DNA from: Xylocopa sonorina
Taxonomy: Eukaryota; Arthropoda; Insecta; Hymenoptera; Apidae
Direction: 5' to 3'
DNA length: 64,000 nucleotides
Assembly (NCBI RefSeq): GCF_050948175.1
Contig: NC_135207.1
Location: 1,736,001-1,800,000 of the forward strand
Both the position numbers and the translations under genes were made by a program. The first letter of the stretch is position 1, and each line of letters begins with the position of its first letter. Below the pieces are notes generated by a model. The model was given only the letters and a program-made list of their open reading frames with translations, made no database searches and was not told the origin of the DNA. Positions 1-11,841 of the stretch are shown here, in pieces.

Positions 1-1105
1 ATTAAAAAATCGCATAATAAAGGGTACAGTATTTAGAAGTGACAGAAGAACAAAAAAGAATGTGTCCGCCGGCCAGGTGTCACTTCGAGTTAGGCGACTT
101 ATTGTTTGTTCTGATTATGTTTCGACGAGAGTTTGACAGTTATTGTATGGTCAAAATAATTAAATGGTTTGCCTCTTTGTTATTAGTGGAAATTATTATG
201 ATTTTGTTTGTTGGCTCAAATATTTACACACAGGAATGAATTATATATTTTTTTATTGTAGTTTAAATTCTCATTTTTAGTAAGACTAGTATCTAATTTT
301 AAGTATAGTATTTTTTATGTAGTTTTAGCAATTTTAAGTTTATGTAGTATTTTAATTATCTTCCTTTCTCGTAAAGAATTATTTTGCAAAATTAAAAAAT
401 AGTACAAAAAAGGGAGTTTGACGGTTATTGTATGGTCAAAATAGTTAAATGATTTGTTTCTTTGTTATTAGTGGAAATTATTATGATTTGATTTATTCAA
501 ACTCAACAACCTTTGCTCAAACATTTACCAACAGGAGCGAATTATACATTTTTTTATTATAATTTAAATTCTCATTTTTAGTAAGACTTGTATCTAATTT
601 TAAATGTAATATCTTTTATGTAGTCGTTTTAGTAATTTTAAGCGTATGTAGTATTTTAATTATCTTCCTTTTTCGTAAAAAATTATTTTGCAAAATTAAA
701 AAATCTTATAATAAAGGGTACAGTATTTAGAAGTGGTAGAACAACAAACAGGAATATTTAAACGAAAAACTTGAGTGAAACGTTGAATACATGATAGTTA
801 ATTAAAGTTCTAATACTTTATGATCGGTGTTTAGCTTGTCTATTAATAAAAGCCATAACCACAACAACAACAACAACAACAATTTTTTATTGAATGAATT
901 GAAACAGTATTTTATGTAGTCGTTTTAGTAATTTTAACTGTAAAATTAAAAATCGTATAATGAAGGATACAGTTTTTAGAAGTGGCAGAAAAACAAAAAG
1001 AAATGTTTAAACGAGAAACTTGAGTGAAACGTTGAATAAATAATAATTAATTAAAGCTCTAACACTTTATAATCGGGGTTTAGTTTGTCTATTAACAAAA
1101 GCCTG
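1..1105. repeat. Degenerate direct repeats, AT-rich
   Basis: Blocks recur in direct order with many substitutions. The AAAGGGTACAGTATTTAGAAG motif at about 20 is repeated near 714 and, diverged, near 963. The GAGTTTGACRGTTATTGTATG block at about 129 recurs near 415. The block starting CTTGAGTGAAACGTTG near 770 recurs near 1018. This looks like old tandem or segmental duplication of a unit of a few hundred bases. The short frame at 39-239 lies within the repeat and resembles no protein I know. Confidence 0.6.
860..882. repeat. (ACA)n microsatellite
   Basis: About seven uninterrupted ACA triplets lie in AT-rich sequence inside the degenerate repeat block. Confidence 0.9.
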
Positions 1106-1833
1106 CGATTATCTTCAATCTTTTATTAGATGGACTGAAACAGTAATAAATATTGATCAATTGTGTAATATTAATACCAACGATACAGTCATTATGACAT
1201 AAACTGTAAATACATGAATAATTATATTTCTATCCAACCCTTACATTTATTTCGAATTTTAAAAAAGCACAATTAAACCATTACAACTGTCAATAACTAC
1301 ATTTAAGCAGTTTCCTTGAAGAAAGCAGGACAGGATCGAAAATTAGAAAAACATCGAGTGCAGCATGATAAACTGGCGAGAGAATGAATCGTAATTCGTA
1401 CTCCTTGTTCGACGCCAAAGAACCGCCTCGACTGGCGGGTAGAACAAAAAATAGCAAGAGTCTACCGTGTTTTTCAGACGGGCCTCGAGGGTAATTGACT
1501 TACGAAGAAGTCGAAACCTCGTCGGAAGTTCCGCCAAGTTCCTTTCTACCCGCGCGACCGGTAATTCTTAAACAGTTTGAAGTATTATAACGCTGTTCGA
1601 GATAAGAGTTATGAAGTTCGCTGTGTATCCGACCAGTCGGTATTCCGGAAGTTTACAATCCTCCCAAACACAGCGATGGGGGTGACGTTGAGGCACGCGA
1701 ATGAAGATGGAAAGAGAGGAGGAGAGGAAGCAACAAAGATTGATTGGGTCACTAAAAATGTTGAAGGGGAGAAAAAGAGAGAGGAGAAGATGAAAATCGG
1801 GGTGGGTGTGTTAGCATGAAAAACAGAGAGGAA

Positions 1834-2486
1834 AGTGAGTGAGTAAGTGTGTGAGTGAATGAGCAAATGGATAATTTAGTAAGTGAGTCAGTAAGTAAGT
1901 GAGCGAGTAAATAAGTATGTGATTGAGTGAATAAATAAGTAAGTAAGTGGGCAAAAAAATGAATGAGTAAATTAATAAATAATAAGTAAGTAAGTGAGCG
2001 AGTAAATAAGTATGTGATTGAGTGAGTAAAGAAGTAAGCAAGTGGGCAAAAAAGTGAATTAGTAACTGAATAAATAATAAGTAAGTAAGTGAGTGAAAAA
2101 GTGCGTGAGTGAGTAAATAGATAAATAAATACGTAAATGAGTGAGTAAATGAATATCTTAAATGTGTAAGGGAATGGATAAGTGAATAAATGTGTAAGTT
2201 AGTAAGGGAATAAGTAAATATGTGAATAATTGAGCAATTGAGTAAAAGAGTGGGCGAGAAAGTGAGTAAATCGAGGAGTAATTAAATGAATAAATGAGTA
2301 ATTTGGTGAGTAAATGAATAAGTGGTTGAGTCAGTCAATTAGTTACTGCGTGAGTAACTAGCTAAATAAAAGCGAGAGAGAATAAATGAGTAAATGAATG
2401 AGTTAGTAAGTCAGTGAGTAGATGAGTGAGTGGATGCGTGAGGGAGGCAATAAGTTAGTGCAAGAGTAAATAACTGAGTGACTGAA
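1834..2486. repeat. Degenerate GTGA/GTAA tetranucleotide tract
   Basis: About 650 bases are built from GTGA, GTAA, ATGA and AGTA tetramers with frequent point changes. One internal block (about 1,889-1,960) recurs about 90 bases later, so part of the tract has duplicated as a larger unit. The minus-strand frame here translates to a Leu/Thr/Tyr/Ser-rich low-complexity string and is a by-product of the tract, not a gene. Confidence 0.85.
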
Positions 2487-2937
2487 AGGAGTACAGAGAT
2501 AGATAGAGAGGGAGAAAGAGAAAATACGACGCTGGATAATTCTTTCAAAACCCATTAGAACCAGAAACCACACGAAGGTAAAATAACAGTGAAAAGTTGC
2601 TTAGAAACGTAGCTAAATAGATTAACAGAATGCAATTCCAGGATTATTCCGATAGTACAGTACGATCCGTTTAAGTAAATGATCGCATTCCGTGTTACGG
2701 AAGAATAATTAATGTCATCTGTCACTTTTTAAAACCATTTTCTGGGGATTTATGAACTCAGAGAGAGACAACTTCAGGCAAACTGAAATCCCAGCTTTAC
2801 TCTTCACAGCCACTAAAAATTTAATAATTAATAAAATATAATACGAAGAAAATTGTCTAAAGTTCCTCCACTCTAAACAAACATAAAACAATTTTTAACT
2901 TTTAATCACAAAAATGCCATAATATTACCATTGTTAC

Positions 2938-3510
2938 TACATTTTATTAAAAAACTTATACTAAAAAATCCATATTGTAGAAAGCTATGTTTGTACGTAC
3001 AAAAAGAAATAGTAATTAAAGAACCACTGACGACGACACGAAGAATGAAGATGGCCAAAGGTGACTCGAACTCGAAGATAAGTTACATTTTATCAAAAAA
3101 CTTATACTAAAAAATTCATATTGTAGAAAACCATGCTTGAACAAACAAAAAAAAATAGTAATTAAAGAACCACTGACGACAACACAAAGAATGAAGATGG
3201 CCAAAGGTGACTCGAACTCGAAGATAAGTTACATTTTATCAAAAACCATGTACTGAAAAATCCATATGGTAGAAGAAAACTATACTTAAACGTATGCAAA
3301 AATATAATAATTAAAGAACCACTGGCGACGACACGAAGAATGAAGATGGCCAAAGGTGACTCGAACTCCAAGATCAGTTCCACTTTATCAAATATCCATA
3401 CGGTAGAAAACTATGCTTGAACGTACGAAAAATAAAATAGTAATTAAAGAACCACTGACGACGCCACGAAAAATGAAGATGGCCAAAGGTGCCTCGAACT
3501 CGAAGATAAG
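2938..3510. repeat. Tandem array, about 146-bp unit, 4-5 copies
   Basis: The motif GAACCACTGACGACGACACG starts at about 3,021, 3,167, 3,316 (one change) and 3,449, giving spacings of 146, 149 and 133. A leading partial copy starts near 2,938. Each unit has a conserved GC-richer half (GAATGAAGATGGCCAAAGGTG) and an AT-rich half. The repeated minus-strand frames inside it are products of the repeat. Confidence 0.85.
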
Positions 3511-3514
3511 TCCA

Positions 3515-4075
3515 GTCAAACTGCCACCTGCATCGAACACCGATCGCGGCAGTGTTCAAGCAAGATAACTGCGGCGCAGCGGAAAATAATATCAATCCGT
3601 GGAAGTATGTATTATTCATAAGACGATATGGGCAACGTGGAGATAGCCTGTCGGTCTATCTCCAACGTGTAGCGACGGGCGAAGCAGCGTTTCCGCTTCG
3701 CGGGCGGAAGAGGGCGCGCGGGAACGAGAACAGAAGGAGGAGGAGGAGGGGCGAAAAGGGTGTTCCTCGTCACGTAACGGAGTTTCGAGAGTTTTAACTC
3801 GATCGTGCCCACTGCTGATGGATCGGATAAGTTGGCAGGGCTGGCGATTTATTTCCCTCCGAGGAGAAAGAGGCCGAATTAGGTATTCGACGAGGGTGAC
3901 TCGCGGAACGAGCTGGCTATTCATTCTTACCGGTGCACACGAAAAACTCGCCGATCCTCGCGAGCTACGTCGCCCCGTCGAGATTTATTATATAAGGAAA
4001 CCGTCGTCTAACCTATTTTATTTCGTTATTACGCATGCACAGTTAACTGTGTAAGGTCGAGTCGGTGAGAGTTCA
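3515..4075. other. GC-rich unique island with weak promoter-like features
   Basis: GC- and CpG-rich, non-repetitive DNA. A TATATAAGG box lies near 3,989, and a perfect palindrome CACAGTTAACTGTG lies at about 4,038-4,051, overlapping a donor-like GTAAGG. A stem (GGAGATAG/CTATCTCC) lies near 3,640. Frames of 66 to 102 codons overlap on both strands with no recognisable domain. It could be a promoter or 5' exon, or conserved non-coding DNA; neither is shown. Confidence 0.35.
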
Positions 4076-4210
4076 TGCTTGGCTGTTCCACCACTTCCAC
4101 CAGTTCAACGTTGGAATTGTGATTCATTACACGTATATTGTTTTAAGAATACTACGTGGATGGGGTTAGAGAATGATCGTCCAGTATAACGAGATAAGTA
4201 ATTTATTTTA

Positions 4211-4506
4211 ACTGTTGGAAATGGGTTTTATAAATAACTAATTGCGATTTATTTTTCTATAGTGTTCTTTGTTTCCATGTATTGGAAGTGATCTTTGGCT
4301 TGCATTCTGTCTAGAGAACTGAATAAAGTTAAAACATATAGAGTCGATGACCTAAAGCGTTACTAATCATGTGTGTGCGTGAGGCTCTATCGCTTTTTAT
4401 ATAAACACACTTTAGAAATATATATCTGTAAGGGAATGCTCTCTTTTCTCACTTGAGGGCGAGAGATTAATTTTTGTATTTGGTTTTCAGCGAAAACCAA
4501 CATTAA
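4211..4506 (+). repeat. Dispersed repeat copy A (pairs with 55,498-55,769)
   Basis: From ACTGTTGGAAATGGGTTTTA to GAAAACCAACATT this stretch matches 55,498-55,769 in the same orientation, with many substitutions and small indels. Shared anchors include AAAGTTAAAACATATAGAGT and GAGATTAATTTTTGTATTTG. I see no inverted termini or ORF, so the element class is unknown. Confidence 0.75.
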
Positions 4507-5492
4507 CAAATAACTTTAAACCTCTACCGCTCGAAACTTAACTGCTATGCGGAGGGCTTCTTTCTCTCACATTGTATCAATTCTTTTCCTCTCATTTTGG
4601 TGTCGAAAAGAAGAGGGCACGTTCGAGAAAAACGTCCTTCTTACCATCGAAGACGAAGAGAAAGTTTGAAGTAAAATAGTAAAATATTTAATGTCTCCAG
4701 TTTCTTCATTTCAAGGGTCAAGTACTCCTTTCCATCTTACGTCACGAGATGCAACGCGATTACGGTGGTCGCCACATTATCACTAACATTCTATTTTTAA
4801 ACATTCATCGATCGATGGTCATACGTAAATCTTCAAACACTAAATAACTATACGCAAAAGTATGTTATAATTCTTGGATCGAGATTTCGTTAAAGAACGT
4901 ACAATTCTAAGAAATAACTCTATATTTCACTTATTTCTATAACGTATTGATATTATTTCTAAATAAATAGAATTACTATCTTTGTATAATAAGAAACAGT
5001 AAAAACTGCTGTATGTATAAAGAGTAAGGATTAGAAGTATGTTATTGTCGTAGAAGCCACTGTTTGTTTCAATATGAGGTTTATAACAAAATAATTAAAG
5101 TGATGTTCTGTACTCAAAGGATTAAATCTCGTTTAGGTCAGTGAAGTAAACTTTGAAAGGCTTTTACTTTACTTGAGACACTGTTAAGAAACTTGAAACG
5201 ATATTTCGAATCTACTAAATAACTAGTTCGCCCAACTTTACTAATCTAGTCCTTTCTGACTCGTCCATCTAATCGATCAACACGTTTCGTCCATTAAAAG
5301 CGGACAGAGTTGGACTAATCTAATTTTTTAAATCCTAGATTTATTTGCAAACTAAAACAAAAAAGCAATAGTTCTCGACGAAAGGATGAATATCAGGACC
5401 TCTATCTTGATTAGCCTGTGTTTATCTCTTTCGACGAGTCTTGCAACTTTTTCAATATCCTAAAAAAATTATTCAAACTCAAAAGTTATTTA
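4507..5492. other. AT-rich stretch, no gene seen
   Basis: Mostly unique AT-rich sequence with small GC-richer patches near 4,540-4,680. I see no ORF above 60 codons, no clear tandem repeat and no structural RNA. Confidence 0.5.
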
Positions 5493-6142
5493 GATCATTT
5501 ATTTTAAAAGTGGTACAAGTCCATTTTCTTTTATTTCGAGAAAATTGAATGTTAGCAGATCTGACAATTAAAAAATATAGGTTAATTATGTGAAGTCTGG
5601 GAATGTTTGTACTAATTTATCAATATGTAATTTGATTATATAAATTTCTTTTAGGCAAATTTAACTGAAATAAATAGTAATAATTAGTCAATTGTAAATA
5701 TCATTTAATTTCAATTTTGAAATAACAAATATTACTTAAAATATGTCTCAGAGTAATCCAATTTTGTTTATAAATAATAACAAGAAATAAAATAGGATTA
5801 GCATTTTTTATTACGAACGCTAATTATATTTATATATTGTTAAACTTAACACAAGATATTGGTATTATTAATTATTTATGCTCTTCATGTGACAGTGTTT
5901 TGAAATATTCATGATGCACAGGAGGTATAGAAGATAATAGCGCTGCATATCCTTATATTTTTCGTATGTAACAGTCTTGGCATCGTGATGAAACATTTAA
6001 ATTGAACAAACATTAACATTTTTTGAAATATTAAATACTAACTAGTTGTAAACAAAAAGTTTGCACTAAATTAAGCATAAATAACGTCATATCTCATTTC
6101 TTTTAAAAAAGGACTTGCACCACTTTCAAAATAAACGGTCCA
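5493..6142 (+). mobile_element. Non-autonomous DNA element, inverted-pair copy 1
   Basis: The ends form an imperfect inverted repeat: left TTTATTTTAAAAGTGGTACA, right (reverse complement) built on GGACCGTTTATTTTGAAAGT. The whole interval matches 26,804-27,473 in reverse complement, which fixes the boundaries. There is no ORF. Size and terminal repeats fit a MITE-like cut-and-paste derivative. The target-site duplication is unclear at this copy, and the superfamily is not identified. Confidence 0.7.
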
Positions 6143-6394
6143 TTCAATAGGTGAAATATTACTATATCAAGTTGTTTCTGATTATGGATTATTAAATCCA
6201 CTTTCAGCCTGTATTTCTTGAAGTTGTTCGTTAAGATACTTAAGGTTTAATAAAATTGATTTTTACAGTATTTCTTAGCAATCGTCGTTTGCGTGATGTG
6301 CACTGAGTTTCTGGAAGTCTAACAAGTGAATTTTTTTAACGATAAATTTTCAAACATTCGAGCCAAACGGTTCACTTGTTAAAGCATTTACTCG

Positions 6395-6760
6395 AATAAT
6401 CTCTGTACGTGACGTAATGCAGAGACTATTGCTTATGCAGGCACTTCACGTGTAAGGAGATTCGTCCATGCTTGGACAGACCATGCGTCGATTCTTATTG
6501 ACTCGACCAAAGTTGATCGAATGGGGTTTCACGCCAGGCAAAAAATTCCACGACGAGCGTAAGAAATGACGTTGAGTTCTGTGGTAAAGGTGAAAGGTGC
6601 CGGAAGGAGTGGCTCGCATTAATCGTCGTTGTAATTAAGCCACGCTACCCGTCGACCTTTAATATTCCGCCTTTGAGTGCTCGATTGAGGGACCCGTGCC
6701 TGGTTTTGTTCGTGCGGGTTGATTAAGTCTGCAGCCTCTGTTCCATGTTTCAGAGGGTAA
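6395..6760. other. GC-rich unique island
   Basis: A non-repetitive island with CACGTG near 6,448, two TTAAT/TAATT homeobox-type cores near 6,620-6,665 and many CpGs. There are no ORFs above 60 codons. A regulatory role is a guess based on composition. Confidence 0.3.
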
Positions 6761-7470
6761 ATTTTGAAGTTCAGAAAGGGGCTCGTAAACGTGCAATTTT
6801 AATAGAAACGGGAAATTTGATGAGCACGCAAGTTTCTAGGCTGAATATTTCAAAGTTTTAGAATCCAAGGACACTCACAGGTGTTAAGGTACAATTTAGA
6901 GTTTAATTATTTAGCGTTTTAGCGAAAGTATTTTTACTACACCTTTGCATCTAGTTTATAATTTTCTTCCTAATTAAACATTACGCGTACATAGAAAAAC
7001 TAATATTAATTATATAATGAATTTATAATTTATACAGTTTTCTAAGGTGTTAAATTGGCAATTTGTGGACGTGCAACTGTAAAAATCTGTACTTTATAAG
7101 CAAAGTTATTAAACTAATAATTCTTATTACAATGAGACTTTGTAGAGAACAACTTTTACAAAAAAATTTCTCTATAAGTGGATGAAAACAGCCCTCAATT
7201 TTTTGTGTTCTTTCATTTTTGACTTTCCTCCTTACTTTTATAAAATAAAATTATGTTCACGTAAATGCTATATTAAAAAATAAAAATAAATCATTTCGAC
7301 CAAGAAACAGTAACGAATGAAAATCACATGCTATAAAAAATTCGTACTCTCTTCACTTATATTTAATTTTACTGATTTAATATATTTTCTATTTACAAAA
7401 TTCGACGATAAAATACCAAATACCCACGGAATAAAAAAAAGTCGCTGAATATAAATGCTTCAAAGTTCGC
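6761..7470. other. AT-rich stretch, no gene seen
   Basis: Low-GC unique sequence with A/T homopolymer runs. I could support no gene, tandem repeat or element end here. Confidence 0.5.
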
Positions 7471-7740
7471 AGACCTGCTTCTCCCCCACCCTAACCAACG
7501 ATACGCACTCCAACGTCCAATCCTTCTGCGAATAATCGTTGCTTGAAATTCGACGGGCAAGCCGAACACAGTCGACAGACAGGAGAAATTTTCCAGCGAC
7601 ATACTTCATCGTGAGAACGGAAAATCTGGGAAATGCGAGCCGCCTGACAAGAGGCGACGCGGTTGGCAAATTCGATAAGAGGAGCTTCAGCACACGAACG
7701 TGGTCGGAATAATTTTTCAGGATACCACGAGACACCTCGT
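7471..7740. other. Moderately GC-rich island with shadow ORFs
   Basis: Three overlapping minus-strand frames (69 to 91 codons) and one plus-strand frame cross this CpG-containing patch. Overlap in several frames with no domain suggests stop-poor GC-rich non-coding sequence rather than a gene. Confidence 0.3.
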
Positions 7741-8555
7741 GCCGTCAAGAAACAAAAAGAATAAAAAGTATAGGGGAAATGAAAATAGAGGAGAATGCAA
7801 GGAAACGTTGCGCAAGATATCTGCTCCTCCTATGATACGTTTCAAACTCCTCTATCGAAAACAAGGTAGAAACCGTGGATCAGGAGTCCTGACTAGCGTG
7901 TTGCAGAAGAAATAACTTGAAACAACTGAAATTTATTTAATTTATTAGCCAGATTCATGGCTATGGGATCAAGGAAACAATCAAATAAACTTGAAGAACG
8001 TTACTTCATAACAACATAAGGTATTATAATTATATTAGAAGCAAATTTATTATACGAAAGCGTATAATTAGCTATTATTGAGAACAATTACCTGATACTT
8101 TCTTTTTACCTTATTCCTTTAATTTTTCTAAATATAGAGACTAGAATTCTAAAAGTTACTTTAAAATTTGTAAAGATTCGCAACCTTAATGGCTTAACTT
8201 AATAGCTATTAATGTATCATAAACGTAAAGCACTTAAAAAATAGATTATAATAAAGATGATAAAAAAATATATTCAAACATATTATACAATACCTTGTCG
8301 AATTAGTTAAAAAATATGAATCAATTCAATTCATCATCGATTCAACCGTCGAACTATATTTTCACATTATACTTGGACTAAAATAGATTATTGAAATCAC
8401 TAAAATAGGTTAACTGCGCCACATCATTGCATCAACTCTAAATATTCAGATGCTCATAATACCACTTGAAGCTCGCATCCAATCATAAGCATAATCAGCG
8501 TTGCATGAAAAACAACCATCCCCTAATTCTACAATCTCCCATCAACAGTGTGCCT
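7741..8555. other. AT-rich stretch, no gene seen
   Basis: A purine-rich then AT-rich unique stretch. Only a short plus-strand frame ending at 7,915 enters it. I see no repeat or RNA structure. Confidence 0.5.
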
Positions 8556-10550
8556 CGTATTTCACTTCGAGCAGCGATTAACGATCACAGGTTACAAGAA
8601 GAGAACGATTAAGAATCTTTCAGAAGGCGCCACTTGTATACGTGTTCACGTTTGGCTGTAAGAAGAGCACCAAACTGTGCTCGCGCACGTTTACAGCCTT
8701 GGCTGATGTAGCCACGAGCGAGCATATTGTAATCTTCACAGATATTTCCGTGTTCACTTCGAGCAGCAATTAACGATCACTCATTATAAGAAAAGAACGA
8801 TTAAGAATCACGAGGGTGCCACTTGTATACGTGTTCACGTTTGGCTGTAAGAAGAGCACCAAACTGTGCTCGCGCACGTTTACAGCCTTGGCTGATGTAG
8901 CCATGAGCGAGCATATTGTAATCTCCGAGTTTTTCCTTAGTTTTTTCCTTAGTTTTTCCGTGTTCACTTCGAGCAGCGATTAACGATCACTCGTTACAAG
9001 AAAAAAACGATTAAGAATCACGAGGGAGCCACTTGTATACGTGTTCACGTTTGCTGTAAGAAGAGCGCCCAAACTGTGCTCGCGCACGCCTACAGAGTTG
9101 GCTGATGTAGTCACGAGCGAGCATATTCTAATCTTCGAGTTTTTCCTTAGTTTTTTCTTTAGTTTTTCCGTGTTCACTTCGAGCAGCGATTAACGATCAC
9201 TCGTTACAAGAAAAAAACGATTAAGAATCACGAGGGAGCCACTTGTGTTCACGTTTGCTGTAAGAAGAGCGCCCAAACTGTGCTCGCGCACGCCTACAGA
9301 GTTGGCTGATGTAGCCACGAGCGAGCATATTGTAATCTTCGGAGATTTTCAGTGTTTACATCGAAAAACGATTAAGGAACACTCGTTACAAGAAGAGAAC
9401 GATCAAGAATCTGCGAGCATATTGTAATCTTCACAGATATTTCCGTGTTCACTTCGAGCAGCGATTAACGATCACTTGTTATAAAAAAAGAACGATTAAG
9501 AATCTCTCAGGGGGCACCACTTGTGTACGTGTTCACATTTGGCTGTAAGAAGAGCACCAAACTGTGCTCGCGCACGTTTCCAGCCTTGGCTGATGTAGCC
9601 ATGAGCGAGCATATTGTAATCTCCGAGTTTTTCCTTAGTTTTTTCCTTAGTTTTTCCGTGTTCACTTCGAGCAGCGATTAACGATCACTCGTTACAAGAA
9701 AAAAACGATTAAGAATCACGAGGGAGCCACTTGTATACGTGTTCACGTTTGCTGTAAGAAGAGCGCCCAAACTGTGCTCGCGCACGCCTACAGAGTTGGC
9801 TGATGTAGTCACGAGCGAGCATATTCTAATCTTCGAGTTTTTCCTTAGTTTTTTCTTTAGTTTTTCCGTGTTCACTTCGAGCAGCGATTAACGATCACTC
9901 GTTACAAGAAAAAAACGATTAAGAATCACGAGGGAGCCACTTGTGTTCACGTTTGCTGTAAGAAGAGCGCCCAAACTGTGCTCGCGCACGCCTACAGAGT
10001 TGGCTGATGTAGCCACGAGCGAGCATATTGTAATCTTCGGAGATTTTCAGTGTTTACATCGAAAAACGATTAAGGAACACTCGTTACAAGAAGAGAACGA
10101 TCAAGAATCTGCGAGCATATTGTAATCTTCACAGATATTTCCGTGTTCACTTCGAGCAGCGATTAACGATCACTTGTTATAAAAAAAGAACGATTAAGAA
10201 TCTCTCAGGGGGCACCACTTGTGTACGTGTTCACATTTGGCTGTAAGAAGAGCACCAAACTGTGCTCGCGCACGTTTCCAGCCTTGGCTGATGTAGCCAT
10301 GAGCGAGCATATTGTAATCTTCGAGTTTTTCCTTAGTTTTTTCCTTAGTTTTTCCGTGTTCGCTTCGAGCAGCGATTAACGATCACTCGTTATAAAAAAA
10401 GAACAATTAAGAATCTCTCAGGGGGCACCACTTGTGTACGTGTTCACGTTTGGCTGTAAGAAGGACGCCAAAACTGTGCTCGCGCACGTTTACAGCCTTG
10501 GCTGATGTAGCCACGAGCGAGCATATTGTAATCTTCGGAGATTTTCCGTG
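8556..10550 (+). repeat. About 210-bp tandem array with 698-bp higher-order repeat
   Basis: Nine units begin with CACTTCGAGCAGC or a variant at 8,563, 8,755, 8,965, 9,175, 9,450, 9,663, 9,873, 10,148 and 10,361. Spacings are 192, 210, 210, 275, 213, 210, 275 and 213. The 210+275+213 pattern repeats as a 698-bp block (8,965-9,662 and 9,663-10,360), and I saw only one base difference between the two blocks. Each unit carries small palindromes, TAACGATCACTCGTTA and GTGCTCGCGCAC. Identical short frames 698 bases apart are copies of the repeat, not genes. Confidence 0.95.
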
Positions 10551-11080
10551 GCAGCGACCACGTAAGCAGGATGTAGGTACACGCGCTTGTTATGCATGTC
10601 TCCGGATATGCAGACGGTGGCCGGAGGATGCATATGTAATCTCGCGGTGAATATGCAGCGCGACACGATTACAGCCGGCTCTGAGGGCCAGAATACGTCC
10701 GACAATAATGGATTTTTGCGATAATCCAGCCAACGCCGATTGCGATATTAAATTTCGCTTGGATCGGTTTCCGCTGTCAGCTGGCGGCGGCTCTCTACGT
10801 AAATTTCCGCGCGAAATCAATTTCGTTCGAAGAAATTTTTCAGGCCACGCTCCCACGTTGCAGCCCAGCCGCTTCTTACGGCTCATCTTCTGGATGGATG
10901 GCAGCGGATGTATCATTTCGCGATCCCAGCGATCGATAACTACCGGGTTACGACCGTTCCTCGTCGAAATTGTTCGTTACCTCGAGTGGCGAGCAGCTTC
11001 TCGGCTGGATCGCGTTATTAGTTCTTCGACCATTCGGGGATTTTTCACTTGGATTGTTTTTAGTGATTCGAACGGAAGGT
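10551..11080. other. GC-rich unique island
   Basis: CpG-rich unique sequence directly after the array. A 124-codon plus-strand frame (10,708-11,082) and a 108-codon minus-strand frame (10,590-10,916) overlap. Neither has a recognisable motif, signal peptide or low-complexity pattern expected of a known family, so I do not call a CDS. It could be a conserved non-coding element or UTR. Confidence 0.3.
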
Positions 11081-11839
11081 AATTTCAGAGGGTTTGTGAT
11101 TTATTAACTACCATTGCGCCCTATGAGATTTCTCATTTTCGACAGGTCTCTTCTTGAAATAGTTGTTGGAAATCGATCTATTTGAACGGTTCTGTGGATG
11201 TTCATTGAAATTAACTAGAATGCAAGCAGGTAATTGTACGTATATTGTTCGTTATTATAATATTGTAATAATGTCTCTGTTATTATTATAATTGGACAGC
11301 AACTGGAACTACTCAAAATATAAACTAATTGCTCTGAGATTACGGCTCTAGGATTCAACTAAAGACTGAACTAAAAACTAAACGTTGGCTGGCTCTACCA
11401 CTAGTTAGACTCTCCAGCACCCCTTTTTCTCCTTCCATACACGCGTGCTTTACATAGTTTTACAGCAGCGCTCTAGCCTTTCACCTTTTTTGCTCGTTTC
11501 CGGCTTTTAAACGTACACGTGTGCGTGTATGCGTTCTCATAAAACTGCCATACTGTAATGAATGTACGATAACAGGAGTATAAATTAAAGTAAAATTCAT
11601 TTTCAATTCGTTTCACGTAAAATTATTGCAGTGGCGTGGAATGGAATTAGTATTGGTCGTATAAAATTTTAATTTACGTAGAAAGAGAAGAGAAGATTTA
11701 ATTACCGCGATTACACTGCAAGTGCGTTATATCGTTGATGCAATTCCTAAGGGTGTTGATAAACCAAGCACCCCTGCCATTGTTATTTAGCGTTGAATAT
11801 TATTAAATGGACGAGGCATTTTACGATAAATAATAATTA
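11081..11839. other. Unique stretch, no gene seen
   Basis: Mixed composition with an ATTATTATAATATTG low-complexity patch near 11,255. No gene or repeat family is supported. Confidence 0.45.
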
Positions 11840-11841
11840 TA

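Noticed and set aside
1609..2041. Leu/Thr/Tyr-rich minus-strand ORFs suggesting a membrane protein
   Set aside because: They are translations of a degenerate GTGA/GTAA simple-sequence tract.
3980..4060. TATA promoter with first exon and donor
   Set aside because: A TATATAAGG and GTAAGG are present, but no initiator at the right distance and no coding exon follow. Noted only within the island entry.
8770..10125. Identical pairs of 60- to 65-codon ORFs on both strands
   Set aside because: They are 698 bp apart and simply reflect the higher-order repeat. No domain, and both strands are equally open.
8556..10550. Possible CRISPR-like array because of regularly spaced repeats
   Set aside because: Units are contiguous with no unique spacers, repeat length is about 200 bp, and the DNA is eukaryotic in character.
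10590..11082. Overlapping 124- and 108-codon ORFs
   Set aside because: They lie on opposite strands of a CpG-rich island where stops are rare. No motif, no splice context and no codon pattern supports either.
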